Shown piece by piece: positions 7,907 through 16,131 of a stretch of DNA of 64,000 nt. A model generated the notes under the pieces. That model ran no database searches and was not told the origin of the DNA. It saw nothing but the letters and a program-made list of their open reading frames with translations. Source of the stretch: JAKJGA01 sp029554345 (GTDB lineage: Bacteria; Spirochaetota; UBA4802; JAFGJZ01); assembly GCA_035395685.1 (NCBI GenBank), contig DAOPBR010000005.1, forward strand, positions 1 through 64,000. The letters are read 5' to 3'. Within the stretch, counting starts at the first letter, position 1. Each line of letters starts with the position of its first letter. Position numbers and translations under genes: made by a program.

Positions 7907-8506
7907 TAAAATATTGTAAATCTGTTGTTCATTTATTTCTAGGTAAAGTATACTTTTGAAATAAATGAATAGAGTTGAGTTGATTGCAAGTTGAGATATC
8001 TTGAGGAAGAAATAATTACACGTAAAAGTGCGCTAAGCACTTCAGAAAGAGACGAATGGGAGAAACAAAAACAGAATTTGCCGAAGGCAAATTTATCTCT
8101 GATCGGAGCGCAGGGTTCTGTCTGAGCCGAATCCGCTGAAAGCGGTTCGGCGAGTTCTGCGCGACAAGAGCGTGAGGGGGTTGCAAAGGGGCGAGAGTCG
8201 GCGACTGAGACTTTCGCCCCTTTGATCTTTTGCATGAGACCATGCAGAAAAAGAATTCATAAGGCGAAGCCTTATGTTGTACTCCGACACTCGGAAACAA
8301 TAATTATTAAAATATTTAGTAGATAAATAAATAGAAATTGATAATTAAAATACGACAGAAATTTTATGAAATGATTGATTTGTTTCATCAATTAAAAATT
8401 TTCATTTAAGACTCCGTCCAGAAATTAAATGTATTGCCAGAAATGAGCTATAATTACGTATGGTCACAAACTGCAAGTCAGTTAATCTATTATTCAGGAG
8501 AAAAAA
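7907..8506. other. Long non-coding region with hairpin array R1 and a promoter-like -10
   Basis: No gene is convincing. Short frames on the minus strand here follow hairpin repeats and have no ribosome sites. 8026-8295 is a dense hairpin array (listed separately). 8301-8440 is plain AT-rich DNA. A perfect TATAAT lies at 8449-8454, about 50 bases before the next gene, without a good -35. Confidence 0.6.
8026..8295 (-). repeat. Hairpin array R1, inverted relative to R2
   Basis: Seven consecutive perfect or near-perfect hairpins, most with 3-base loops: 8026-8042 (loop GCTAA), 8075-8093 (AATTTGCC, loop GAA), 8126-8151 (11-bp stem with one bulge, loop GAA), 8185-8223 (AAAGGGGCGA outer stem), 8231-8246 (TGCATG), 8258-8276 (CATAAGGC, loop GAA) and 8283-8295 (TCCGA, loop CAC). 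Its reverse complement from 8297 to about 8206 aligns with 13205-13290: GTGTCGG, AAGGCTTCGCCTTATGAAT and a TGCATG/CATGCA hairpin occur in the same order. Confidence 0.75.
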
Positions 8507-10408
8507 ATGGAACTCAATGAGCTTCTTCAGAAAATCAAACTCCCCGCACATGCGGCTGATCTTCTGAAGGGATGCAAGAAGGTAATTATTGCGGATAATC
8601 TTAACGATCTAAGCAAACTTTCACTTAAAGATGAAAAAAACGGCACACAGACTGTGTCATATAATATTCCAGGCAAGGGCGAAGTTGCCGAAGCCGTTGT
8701 CAGCCGCGTCAAGAACGGTATTGCTGTAAACTACATCGAGCCTTATATGAGAAGACGCGATCCGAACAGCATGCTTATCGGCGATTCTCTTCCGACAGAC
8801 AAGATGACTTATGAAAAAAAATTCGGCAAAAGCTTTGACGGTCTCAAAAAAGAAACTTATGAATGGATGAAAGAACAGGAGCTCGCTGTATTTCTTTTCA
8901 AAGCGGGTCAGATTGATATTGATATTTACGGTATCGCGATCGCTCCGGCTAACGCGGGCTTTTTCTGTCTGGGGCTCGGAATTCTTCAGGGGATAGTTGA
9001 AACTTCTTCAGTGCCTGATGGGACTGAGCCTAAATGCATTCTTTTTACGGCTCCTCCTTTCAGACATCTCTATTTCGAAGGCAAACAGATTGTCGTTCAC
9101 GAAAGATCTGAAAATCTGCATGAAATTTACAGCTACAATCTCTATCCGGGGCCGAGCGCGAAGAAAGGTGTTTATTCAGCGCTGATTGATTTCGGCGAAA
9201 AAGAAGGGTGGATTACCGCTCACGCTTCAGTGGTTCAGGTTGTAACTCCTTACGGCAACAAGATCAACTTCATGCATGAAGGAGCCAGCGGCGGCGGAAA
9301 GAGCGAAATGCACGAGCATATTCACAGGGGACATGACGGACGTATTCTTCTCGGAAAGAACGTAGTATCAGGCGATTCCATGTATCTTACGCTTCCGCGC
9401 GGCTGTGATCTCAGACCAGTTGCTGATGATATGGCAGTTTGTCATCCTTCGCTTCAGAAAACAGAAGGACAGCTTGGAGTTTACGACGGTGAAGCAGGCT
9501 GGTTTATCCGTGTAGATCACATCAAAAATTACGGAACTGACCCTGATATTGAGTCGCTTTCAATTCATCCTCAGGAGCCTCTTCTTTTCCTTAATATCGA
9601 TGCGTCTCCAAACAGCACGGCGCTTCTCTGGGAACATACCGAGGATGCTCCGGGCAAACCATGCCCAAATCCGAGATTCATCGTTCCAAGAAGAAATGTA
9701 CCTAATGTAATAAACAAGCCGGTATCGGTTCATGTCAGAAGTTTCGGTGTGCGCAATCCGCCTAACACAAAAGAAAATCCGAGCTATGGAATCATGGGCT
9801 TGTTTCACATTCTTCCGCCGGCTCTTGCGTGGCTCTGGAGACTTGTTTCTCCGAGAGGATTCGCTAATCCAAGCATCATGGATTCTGAAGGCATGAGCTC
9901 CGAAGGAGTCGGTTCGTACTGGCCGTTTGCTACCGGCAAACGCGTTAAGCAGGCAAATCTTCTTCTTGAACAGATAGTTTCATGCACAAAGGTCAGCTAT
10001 GTGCTATGCCCTAATCAGCACGTCGGTTCATGGAAAGTAAGCTTTAATCCGCAGTGGATTATGAGGGAATATCTTGCGCGCCGCGGCGGAGTGAAATTCA
10101 TGAGAGAAGAGCTCAGCGAATCAAGATGTCCGCTTCTCGGTTATTCTTTGAACAGGCTGATGATTGAAAATCAGGAGATAAAAAAATCTCTTCTAAAAGT
10201 TGAAAACCAGCCGGAAATCGGTCTTGAAACATATGATGCAGGAGCAAAACAGCTTACTGATTTCTTCGCAAAAGAGCTTTCACTCTACAAAGACAGTCCG
10301 GATCTTCTTCCGCTCGGCAAAAAGATTATTGAACTTTGTCTGAAAGGCGCACGCCTTGAAGAGTACGAAAAACTTATAGAAGCAGAATCAATCTTTATCG
10401 ACGAATAG
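8507..10408 (+). CDS. DUF4914-type protein with PEPCK-like P-loop
   Basis: 633 residues from an ATG 6 bases after caggag. A glycine-rich phosphate-binding segment (HEGASGGGKSEMHEHIHRG, about residues 257-275) resembles the kinase P-loop of PEP carboxykinase and HPr kinase. It is followed by GRILLGKNVVSGDSMYLTL and LRPVADDMAV, where the acidic pair could bind metal. The N-terminal third (to about 230) and the part after residue 440 (GVGSYWPFATGKRVKQANLL) also fit the DUF4914 family as I recall it. The reaction is unknown. No ATP-dependent PEPCK signature is otherwise seen, so calling it PEPCK would overreach. The next gene encodes an ATP-binding protein with a PPDK domain, so a joint role in PEP/pyruvate or phosphoryl chemistry is conceivable. 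The gene is richer in GC than the region before it. Confidence 0.6.
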   Translation: MELNELLQKIKLPAHAADLLKGCKKVIIADNLNDLSKLSLKDEKNGTQTVSYNIPGKGEVAEAVVSRVKNGIAVNYIEPYMRRRDPNSMLIGDSLPTDKMTYEKKFGKSFDGLKKETYEWMKEQELAVFLFKAGQIDIDIYGIAIAPANAGFFCLGLGILQGIVETSSVPDGTEPKCILFTAPPFRHLYFEGKQIVVHERSENLHEIYSYNLYPGPSAKKGVYSALIDFGEKEGWITAHASVVQVVTPYGNKINFMHEGASGGGKSEMHEHIHRGHDGRILLGKNVVSGDSMYLTLPRGCDLRPVADDMAVCHPSLQKTEGQLGVYDGEAGWFIRVDHIKNYGTDPDIESLSIHPQEPLLFLNIDASPNSTALLWEHTEDAPGKPCPNPRFIVPRRNVPNVINKPVSVHVRSFGVRNPPNTKENPSYGIMGLFHILPPALAWLWRLVSPRGFANPSIMDSEGMSSEGVGSYWPFATGKRVKQANLLLEQIVSCTKVSYVLCPNQHVGSWKVSFNPQWIMREYLARRGGVKFMREELSESRCPLLGYSLNRLMIENQEIKKSLLKVENQPEIGLETYDAGAKQLTDFFAKELSLYKDSPDLLPLGKKIIELCLKGARLEEYEKLIEAESIFIDE

Positions 10409-10429
10409 TATGAAAATCCTCTCTCCCAG

Positions 10430-10456
10430 CCTCTCTCCTTTAATAAAGGAGAGAGG
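10430..10456. other. 12-bp-stem hairpin after the DUF4914-type gene
   Basis: CCTCTCTCCTTT (10430-10441), 3-base loop, AAAGGAGAGAGG (10445-10456). Perfect pairing, no T-run on either strand. It sits 21 bases after the stop and may stabilise the transcript end. Confidence 0.6.
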
Positions 10457-10575
10457 GGAAAGAAGGAATTTTACTCATGACAAATAATCTCATCCTCAAG
10501 TTTTCTTTTTATTTTCTCTTTACATACTGCAATTGAACTGTCATAGTCTTCTTCACTGTATGCGGAGGATTTTCT

Positions 10576-13197
10576 ATGGCGGCTTTTGATAAAATTTCAT
10601 CGGGTTTCAATGGTCTCGATAAAACACTGGATTGGATACGCCTCGGAGATAATGTAGTCTGGCAGGTAACATCTGTAGCCGAATACAGAGCTCTCGCTCG
10701 CCGCTTTGCCCGCAAAGCCGTAGAAGAAAAACGCAAACTGATTTATATACGTTTCGCGCCTCATGAACCTGTCATTGAAGATGAAAACGGCGTAATAGTT
10801 CACCGGCTCGATCCCTCAGCGGGATTTGAAGCATTTACAGTGGCTCTCCACCGCATCATTGCTAATTCTGGCTGTGAAGCTCTTTATATTTTTGATTCTC
10901 TTTCAGAACTTCAGACTGCATGGGCAGCCGACTTAATGATGGGGAATTTTTTTGTCGTTACATGCCCATATCTTTTTGAGCTTGATACAGTAGCCTGGTT
11001 CTGCATTCTTCGCGGCAGGCACAGCTTTGACACAATCGCCCGTATCCGCGATACTACACAACTTTTGATAGATGTTCTTCCTGATGATAATTGTCTTTAT
11101 ATTCATCCTATAAAGGTATGGAAACGCTATTCTTCTGTTATGTTTTTTCCGCACAGGCTTTGCGTTAATGACCCGGATTCAATAGAACCGTTAACAGACG
11201 GAGTTTCCGTCAGCCGTTTTTACAGAATCGCAGGTATAGAATCGGGTAATCCTGAAGAGCAGAGTCTTGACAGTTGGGAACGCTTCTTTATAGCCGCTCG
11301 CGAAAGAGCAAAAGAGAATCCAGAAGAAGCTGAACTGCAAGGATCTGCAGTTTTTGAATCACTGATACGGACGATTGCTGAACGCATGGTCGGTACAGAA
11401 GAACGCATACTTGATCTCACAACTCGAAATTGTTCTCTTGATGATCTTCTTGAGATAAAAGACAGAATGATCGGTTCCGGAAAAATCGGCGGAAAGTCGG
11501 CAGGAATGATTGTATCACGTAAAATCGTCGGAAGGACGATTCCTGAAACAGCCGGGCATATTGAGCCTCATGATTCAGCCTATGTCGGTTCGGATGTTTT
11601 TTATACATATTTGGTTCACAATCAATTATGGAAAAGCCGCATCGTTCAGCGGACGGAAGAAGGATATTTCAGCGAGGCTGAAAAACTCAAAGAGGCTCTT
11701 CTTAAAGGAATTTTCCCCAAACATATAAAGGAACAGTTTATACGCCTTCTAGAATATTTTGGTCAGCATCCTGTAATAGTCCGCTCGAGCAGTCTTCTTG
11801 AAGACAGTTTCGGACATGCCTTTGCAGGAAAATACGAATCTGTTTTCTGTACTAATACAGGTTCACCTGAAGAACGCCTCGAAGCTTTTCTTCAGGCTGT
11901 ACGGATTGTCTATGCGAGTACTATGGACGCATCCGCATTGGCATACCGCAAACAACGCGGACTCGACAATCTTGATGAACAGATGGCGATACTTGTTCAG
12001 CGCGTTTCAGGATCTCTTTTTGATAAGTTCTTTATGCCGCTTGCTGCAGGTGTCGGATATTCTTATAATGCATGGCGTTGGGATGCTTCAATTGATCCAT
12101 CAGCCGGGATGCTTCGTCTTGTTGCTGGTCTCGGCACGCGGGCAGTTGACAGAACGGGCAGTGATTATCCGCGCATTGTAAGTCTTTCAAATCCCGATAG
12201 CGATCCTTCGGGTGGAAAGGACAGAGCTCGATACAGCCAGCATTCTATTGACTGCCTTGATCTTGAAAAGAGAGACATCGTTACCATGCCGCTTGATTCT
12301 ATTCTTCCTCAGCTTCCGTTATGGATACATTCTTTTATAGTTGAACATGATTACGAAACCGAGCGCCGGTTAACCGACATGAATTCTTATAGGCCAGTTT
12401 TTATTGGAAGCTGTTCCGGGCTTATAGAAGACCGTCTGCTTCTTCAGGATCTCAAACTCATTCTTCAATCTCTTCAAAGCGAATATAAAAATCCAGTTGA
12501 TATCGAATTTACAGTTAATAAGGCGCCAGGCGGAGATTATCTGATAAATCTTTTGCAGTGCAGACCGCTTCAGACTGCAGGAAGCAAAAAACCGGTTGAA
12601 GGATTTAAAATTGATGAGAATGCTCTAAAACATTCAGATAAAGATAAAATATTTATATCACTTCACCGCAATACAATGGGACCTCAGTTTAAATGCAGAC
12701 TTGATGCTGTTATAATCGTTGATCCATTGAGTTATTATAATCTTCCGTATAAGGATAAGCCCGGCGTCGCGAGGATGATCGGTTATTTAAACAGCCTGTA
12801 CCGTGAACAGAATAAAAGTGTTATGCTGCTTGCACCGGGAAGAATAGGGACTTCTTCGCCCGAACTCGGTGTTCCGGTAAGTTTTGCCGAGATCAGCAAT
12901 ATGAGCATGATCTTCGAATTAGCGTGCTCGGAGGCGGGATATAATCCCGAACTTTCTTTTGGAAGTCATTTTTTTCAGGATCTAGTTGAAGCCGATATAT
13001 ATTACGGAGCGATACCCGAGAAATCTGATGAAGATTTCTACAATACCGGAATATTTTCTGAAAATGATAAAATTGAGCTCAGCAGTGTAGGATTGAACAC
13101 TTACGAAGGTAATCCTCTTTCATTTTATAAATCTGATAATCTTTATTTCAGTTCAAACATTCTTGAAGGCAGTTGTATATGTGTGAAGTTAAAATAA
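10576..13197 (+). CDS. RecA/KaiC-like plus PEP/pyruvate-binding (PPDK N-terminal) protein
   Basis: 873 residues, ATG 8 bases after ggagg. Residues about 1-240 look like a RecA/KaiC-type fold (ISSGFNGLDKTLDWIRLGDN at the start, ALYIFDSLSELQ as Walker-B-like), but no canonical GxxxxGKT Walker A is visible, so ATP binding there is doubtful. Residues about 295-690 are a PPDK N-terminal ATP-grasp domain: KIGGKSAGM, VIVRSSSLLEDSFGHAFAGKYESVF and a final VDIEFTV. The usual PEP-utilising His domain and TIM barrel are missing. Instead a 180-residue C-terminal part has LLAPGRIGTSSPELGVPV and SFGSHFFQDLVEADIYY. It cannot be a normal PEP synthase. It is 167 bases after the DUF4914-type gene on the same strand, with a hairpin between them. 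Confidence 0.65.
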   Translation: MAAFDKISSGFNGLDKTLDWIRLGDNVVWQVTSVAEYRALARRFARKAVEEKRKLIYIRFAPHEPVIEDENGVIVHRLDPSAGFEAFTVALHRIIANSGCEALYIFDSLSELQTAWAADLMMGNFFVVTCPYLFELDTVAWFCILRGRHSFDTIARIRDTTQLLIDVLPDDNCLYIHPIKVWKRYSSVMFFPHRLCVNDPDSIEPLTDGVSVSRFYRIAGIESGNPEEQSLDSWERFFIAARERAKENPEEAELQGSAVFESLIRTIAERMVGTEERILDLTTRNCSLDDLLEIKDRMIGSGKIGGKSAGMIVSRKIVGRTIPETAGHIEPHDSAYVGSDVFYTYLVHNQLWKSRIVQRTEEGYFSEAEKLKEALLKGIFPKHIKEQFIRLLEYFGQHPVIVRSSSLLEDSFGHAFAGKYESVFCTNTGSPEERLEAFLQAVRIVYASTMDASALAYRKQRGLDNLDEQMAILVQRVSGSLFDKFFMPLAAGVGYSYNAWRWDASIDPSAGMLRLVAGLGTRAVDRTGSDYPRIVSLSNPDSDPSGGKDRARYSQHSIDCLDLEKRDIVTMPLDSILPQLPLWIHSFIVEHDYETERRLTDMNSYRPVFIGSCSGLIEDRLLLQDLKLILQSLQSEYKNPVDIEFTVNKAPGGDYLINLLQCRPLQTAGSKKPVEGFKIDENALKHSDKDKIFISLHRNTMGPQFKCRLDAVIIVDPLSYYNLPYKDKPGVARMIGYLNSLYREQNKSVMLLAPGRIGTSSPELGVPVSFAEISNMSMIFELACSEAGYNPELSFGSHFFQDLVEADIYYGAIPEKSDEDFYNTGIFSENDKIELSSVGLNTYEGNPLSFYKSDNLYFSSNILEGSCICVKLK

Positions 13198-13560
13198 AAT
13201 CTTATCCTAGTGTCGGGATATCACACAAGGCTTCGCCTTATGAATCTTTTTTTATGCATGGATCATGCATAAATATTAAAAGGGTAAGGGCTTCATCCTC
13301 GGCGGCTTTCAACATCGTGTTGCCGCCTCCAGTCGGACACGAAGTCCGACAAAGAATCGCTTCTCATCGTCATGAATGACGAAATTGAAGCGATTAAAGC
13401 GTGCTCATCGTGAGCACACGACCAGCCATTTCCTGATCTTCAGGATGACGCAAACAACGCGAACACGATATAGTCTGCGCTTATTTGGTATCTGCCTTCG
13501 GCAGATGTTTTGCATTTTTTTCTATTCATTAATAATTTTTGCAAGCACACGATCAACTCT
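13198..13560 (+). repeat. Hairpin array R2 (363-base gene-free stretch)
   Basis: No gene is supported. At least nine hairpins follow one another: 13227-13239 (AAGGC, loop TTC), 13254-13270 (ATGCATG, loop GAT), 13301-13327 (GGCGGC outer stem, AACA-TCG-TGTT inner), 13332-13350 (GTCGGAC), 13355-13395 (AATCGCTTC outer stem, CGTCAT/ATGACG inner), 13401-13417 (GTGCTCA, loop TCG), 13431-13445 (TCCTGA, loop TCT) and 13490-13506 (ATCTGCC, loop TTC). The first 85 bases are related to the inverted array at 8206-8297. It sits immediately after the stop of the PPDK-like gene. Confidence 0.75.
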
Positions 13561-14154
13561 TTAAAAATCATCTTGCAGATATATATTATTTTCGCTCGCA
13601 TAATTCTTAATTATATTTACTTTATTCATAATAACTTCATCAATGGAATCAGAAATATGTGGAGGAATAGAAAGATAAATTGAGATATTTGCTGGTTTAT
13701 ATTTTTTTAAAGAATTGTCAAGTAAAGAGATAACAGTATCTGTTCCGCAAATGCTATTATCAATTATAATATTGGCTTTGATGTCAAAAATCATTTTGAC
13801 ATCAAAATATTCCAAGTTATCTTCGGGAAAAAGGTTATCCTGAAAAGGTCTAAGAAGAATATTCATTCTAAATGATTCAATAGAAACTTCTTTCATTTTA
13901 ATCCATTTACCATAAGGGATACCTTCAGGAGCAATATATCTTGAAGAAAAAACTGATACTATAATATTTTTATTTGTCTTAAAATATATCTTTTGATCTT
14001 CATTTAATGTCAATTTTCTTGTCGTTGATACTTGTTGCAATTGCTCATCCGTCAGCTTAAAAGTATAAGTACCATTAGAAGAGTGGACAACAGGATCTTT
14101 AGATAGAATAGGACTTAAAATCAAAAACAATAAGAAAAGAAAAAAATATCTCAT
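13561..14154 (-). CDS. Exported protein of unknown function
   Basis: 197 residues, ATG at 14154 preceded by gagga. Residues 1-19 form a clear signal peptide (hydrophobic core, then SPILSKDP). The mature part has no motif I recognise. It contains a single Cys (ICGTDT) and reads as mixed alpha/beta. The gene points toward hairpin array R2 and diverges from the antitoxin remnant. A perfect 15-bp inverted repeat lies 42 bases upstream of its start and could be an operator. Size and export resemble the putative immunity proteins at 1365-4912, but no toxin is adjacent. Confidence 0.6.
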   Translation of the reverse strand: MRYFFLFLLFLILSPILSKDPVVHSSNGTYTFKLTDEQLQQVSTTRKLTLNEDQKIYFKTNKNIIVSVFSSRYIAPEGIPYGKWIKMKEVSIESFRMNILLRPFQDNLFPEDNLEYFDVKMIFDIKANIIIDNSICGTDTVISLLDNSLKKYKPANISIYLSIPPHISDSIDEVIMNKVNIIKNYASENNIYLQDDF

Positions 14155-14195
14155 ATTATCCTCAGTAGCATTTATTTAATAATGAATTAATCACG

Positions 14196-14244
14196 ATAAC
14201 ATTAAAAGAAAATATTTCTGTTAAATATATTCTTTTAATGTTAT
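14196..14244. repeat. Perfect 15-bp inverted repeat between divergent genes
   Basis: ATAACATTAAAAGAA (14196-14210) and its exact complement (14230-14244), spaced by 19 bases. It lies in the 219-base gap between a minus-strand gene starting at 14154 and the plus-strand antitoxin at 14374. No T-run. An operator or a long RNA hairpin are both possible. Confidence 0.6.
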
Positions 14245-14373
14245 TCTTGTCAAAGAATTAATGTTCACATAAGATATTAGGATAAAGGGAATAATTACTG
14301 CTTATTCTTATTCATTAACAATGATTGACTTTTCATTAAGTATTATTCTACTTATATATTAGGAGTCAGATTT

Positions 14374-14653
14374 ATGGCAATTTTACAAGTTAGAGACTTT
14401 GATGACGGGCTATATTCTTCGCTGAAATCTATGGCGAAAAGTGAAAACAGGTCAATCAGTCAGGAAGTCATTTCTATAATTGAAAAATATCTCTCAAATC
14501 CGCATGTTTTTTTCTAGTAATCCTACGCGTGAATTTATTTCGCTTTCGGATTCATGGGATGACAATAGAAATGCAGATGAAATAATAGCTTCAATCAAAA
14601 ATTCAAGAAAATCGTCAAGAAGGTTCAATTCAAAAAATGTCGTTTTTGATTGA
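14374..14653 (+). pseudogene. VapB/FitA-type ribbon-helix-helix antitoxin, frameshifted in a T7 tract
   Basis: ATG 14374 follows aggag. The first 47 codons (MAILQVRDFDDGLYSSLKSM, then ENRSISQEVISIIEKYL) are a ribbon-helix-helix DNA-binding domain of the FitA/Arc type. A TAG at 14515-14517 ends it just after a run of seven T (14507-14513). One base fewer, or two more, in this run continues in a frame reading SSNPTREFISLSDSWDDNR and ending SKNVVFD at 14653. That contains the usual toxin-binding tail (SW-DDNR-ADEIIASIKNSR). The ATG of a following gene would overlap the stop (TGATG, 14651-14655), as in vapBC operons, but only MQNNFT is readable there. The antitoxin is either decayed, phase-variable, or hit by a sequencing error. 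Confidence 0.72.
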
Positions 14654-14885
14654 TGCAGAATAACTTTACTTGAGTTCATAATTGATCAGAATGTTTCTAT
14701 GAAAGAATGATTTTTCTTTGCAATTGCAATGAATAACTCAAATTATTATTCAAGTAATGAAAATATAGTGGCAGTTATTTATGAGTTGCATTATTTCTAT
14801 TTCTTATCATGTTTAAGCGTTGAAGATGTGTTGCAGCATAAATCTCGAAAATTATTATACTGCTGGCAAAATGGAGAAAATTATT

Positions 14886-15485
14886 ATGAAGGTATTTGTT
14901 CGGATTTTTCTATCATTATCTATTTTGTTTCTTTTATTTAACATTCCTTTTTTGTATGTTATGACTTATGATTACTTTATTTCTGTAAGAGCTGATTTTT
15001 ATGCACCGGATTCTATAAATTTCGATGAATCCGAGCGTGAATTGACAAACGCTTTTCCGACTTATTATGGAGAAGAAATATTATTTGAAGGAGAGAATTA
15101 TTACTTAACATGGCCTTTTTTCTATAATACATGCGGGCATAGGCATGGAAATGACGAAATTATTGGGAAATATTTGATTGTATTTCGAACTGAATCAGAA
15201 ACTGATACTTTGATAAAAAAAATTGATATAGATCTTGGTATAGAAGATAAATTTAAAATGTATGTTATGGAAAAAGATGAATTGTTAGAAATTGAAATAA
15301 CTGATTCCAGGCAATTATTTATTAACAAATCCCGACTTATATATTTTGTTTTTGCAGACTTTGAAAAAAAACTAGACGGCAAAAATGTAAAAATAAATAT
15401 AGTAATTGAAAAAAATAACCGGACTTATGAAATAACTAAAAATGAAAAGGTGAAGTATTATGAATCGGTTACAAAATATGATTAG
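14886..15485 (+). CDS. Single-pass membrane-anchored protein of unknown function
   Basis: 199 residues. ATG 14886 is chosen because ggag (14873-14876) lies 9 bases before it. The in-frame ATG 14871 would include that site. Residues about 5-27 (FVRIFLSLSILFLLFNIPFL) are a signal anchor or uncleaved signal. The rest is hydrophilic with no recognised motif apart from a CGHRHGND segment near residue 80. It overlaps the next membrane gene by 26 bases, so the two are translated together and may form a complex. Function unknown. Confidence 0.6.
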   Translation: MKVFVRIFLSLSILFLLFNIPFLYVMTYDYFISVRADFYAPDSINFDESERELTNAFPTYYGEEILFEGENYYLTWPFFYNTCGHRHGNDEIIGKYLIVFRTESETDTLIKKIDIDLGIEDKFKMYVMEKDELLEIEITDSRQLFINKSRLIYFVFADFEKKLDGKNVKINIVIEKNNRTYEITKNEKVKYYESVTKYD

Positions 15486-15879
15486 TTTAACGTTATTTAT
15501 AATAACTATCATTTATAATACCCTATTTCTTTTTTTGGGATTACTGACAACTCATGCATATTTAAGTAAATTTTTATTAGCATCTTCTTCGGTGATTATT
15601 TTAATTAATATTTTAACTATTATAATGAAAAAATATATGGTCATTTATAAAAAAACATTTATTACTATTTATGTTTTATCTGTTATAAATGTAATAGTAA
15701 TGAATTTATTTTTCTTTTGGAGTTTTACTGCTTATTATAATGAAACATATCAATATTATATTTTGGGAATATTTGTAGATTATCTTACGCCTGGATATTT
15801 TCTTCTATTTATCATGTTGTTTCTATTACGTTTTATTTTTAAGATTTATTCAAACAGAAAAATGATCAAAACTGTGTAG
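15460..15879 (+). CDS. Small polytopic membrane protein of unknown function
   Basis: 139 residues, ATG 15460 after aaaggtg. Four hydrophobic segments (about 7-28, 40-55, 63-86 and 100-127) make it an integral membrane protein. No family recognised. The start lies inside the previous gene, indicating translational coupling. Base composition is strongly AT-rich, as in the surrounding accessory genes and unlike argS downstream. Confidence 0.6.
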   Translation: MNRLQNMISLTLFIITIIYNTLFLFLGLLTTHAYLSKFLLASSSVIILINILTIIMKKYMVIYKKTFITIYVLSVINVIVMNLFFFWSFTAYYNETYQYYILGIFVDYLTPGYFLLFIMLFLLRFIFKIYSNRKMIKTV

Positions 15880-16131
15880 AAATTATTGACTCACTTCATC
15901 CAATCCTGTAGTTTAATGTATTCTCTATTCTCAAATCAAACCTAATTTTTATTGACAAAATCATGTAAAATTCAAATTTCTATGAGTATAGAATTTTTGA
16001 GTTTTCAGTCATTTTTAGAAACATTTACAGGCTTTAGTTTCTAACAATGTAAGGTTTGCTGAATTGTTTCATAAAACCGGCTATAAATAACTTCTAAAAT
16101 CAGTTTTTTGGTAAATAAACAGGAGAAGACA

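Noticed and set aside
8016..8300. Minus-strand frames of 65-98 codons in the hairpin array
   Set aside because: They have no ribosome sites and no plausible protein composition, and follow inverted repeats. Similar peptide strings in the 13200 region come from the shared DNA repeat.
10430..10456. Intrinsic terminator
   Set aside because: The stem is strong but no T-run follows on either strand.
14729..14941. 70-codon frame before the membrane protein gene
   Set aside because: No ribosome site, low-complexity content and overlap with the better supported start at 14886.
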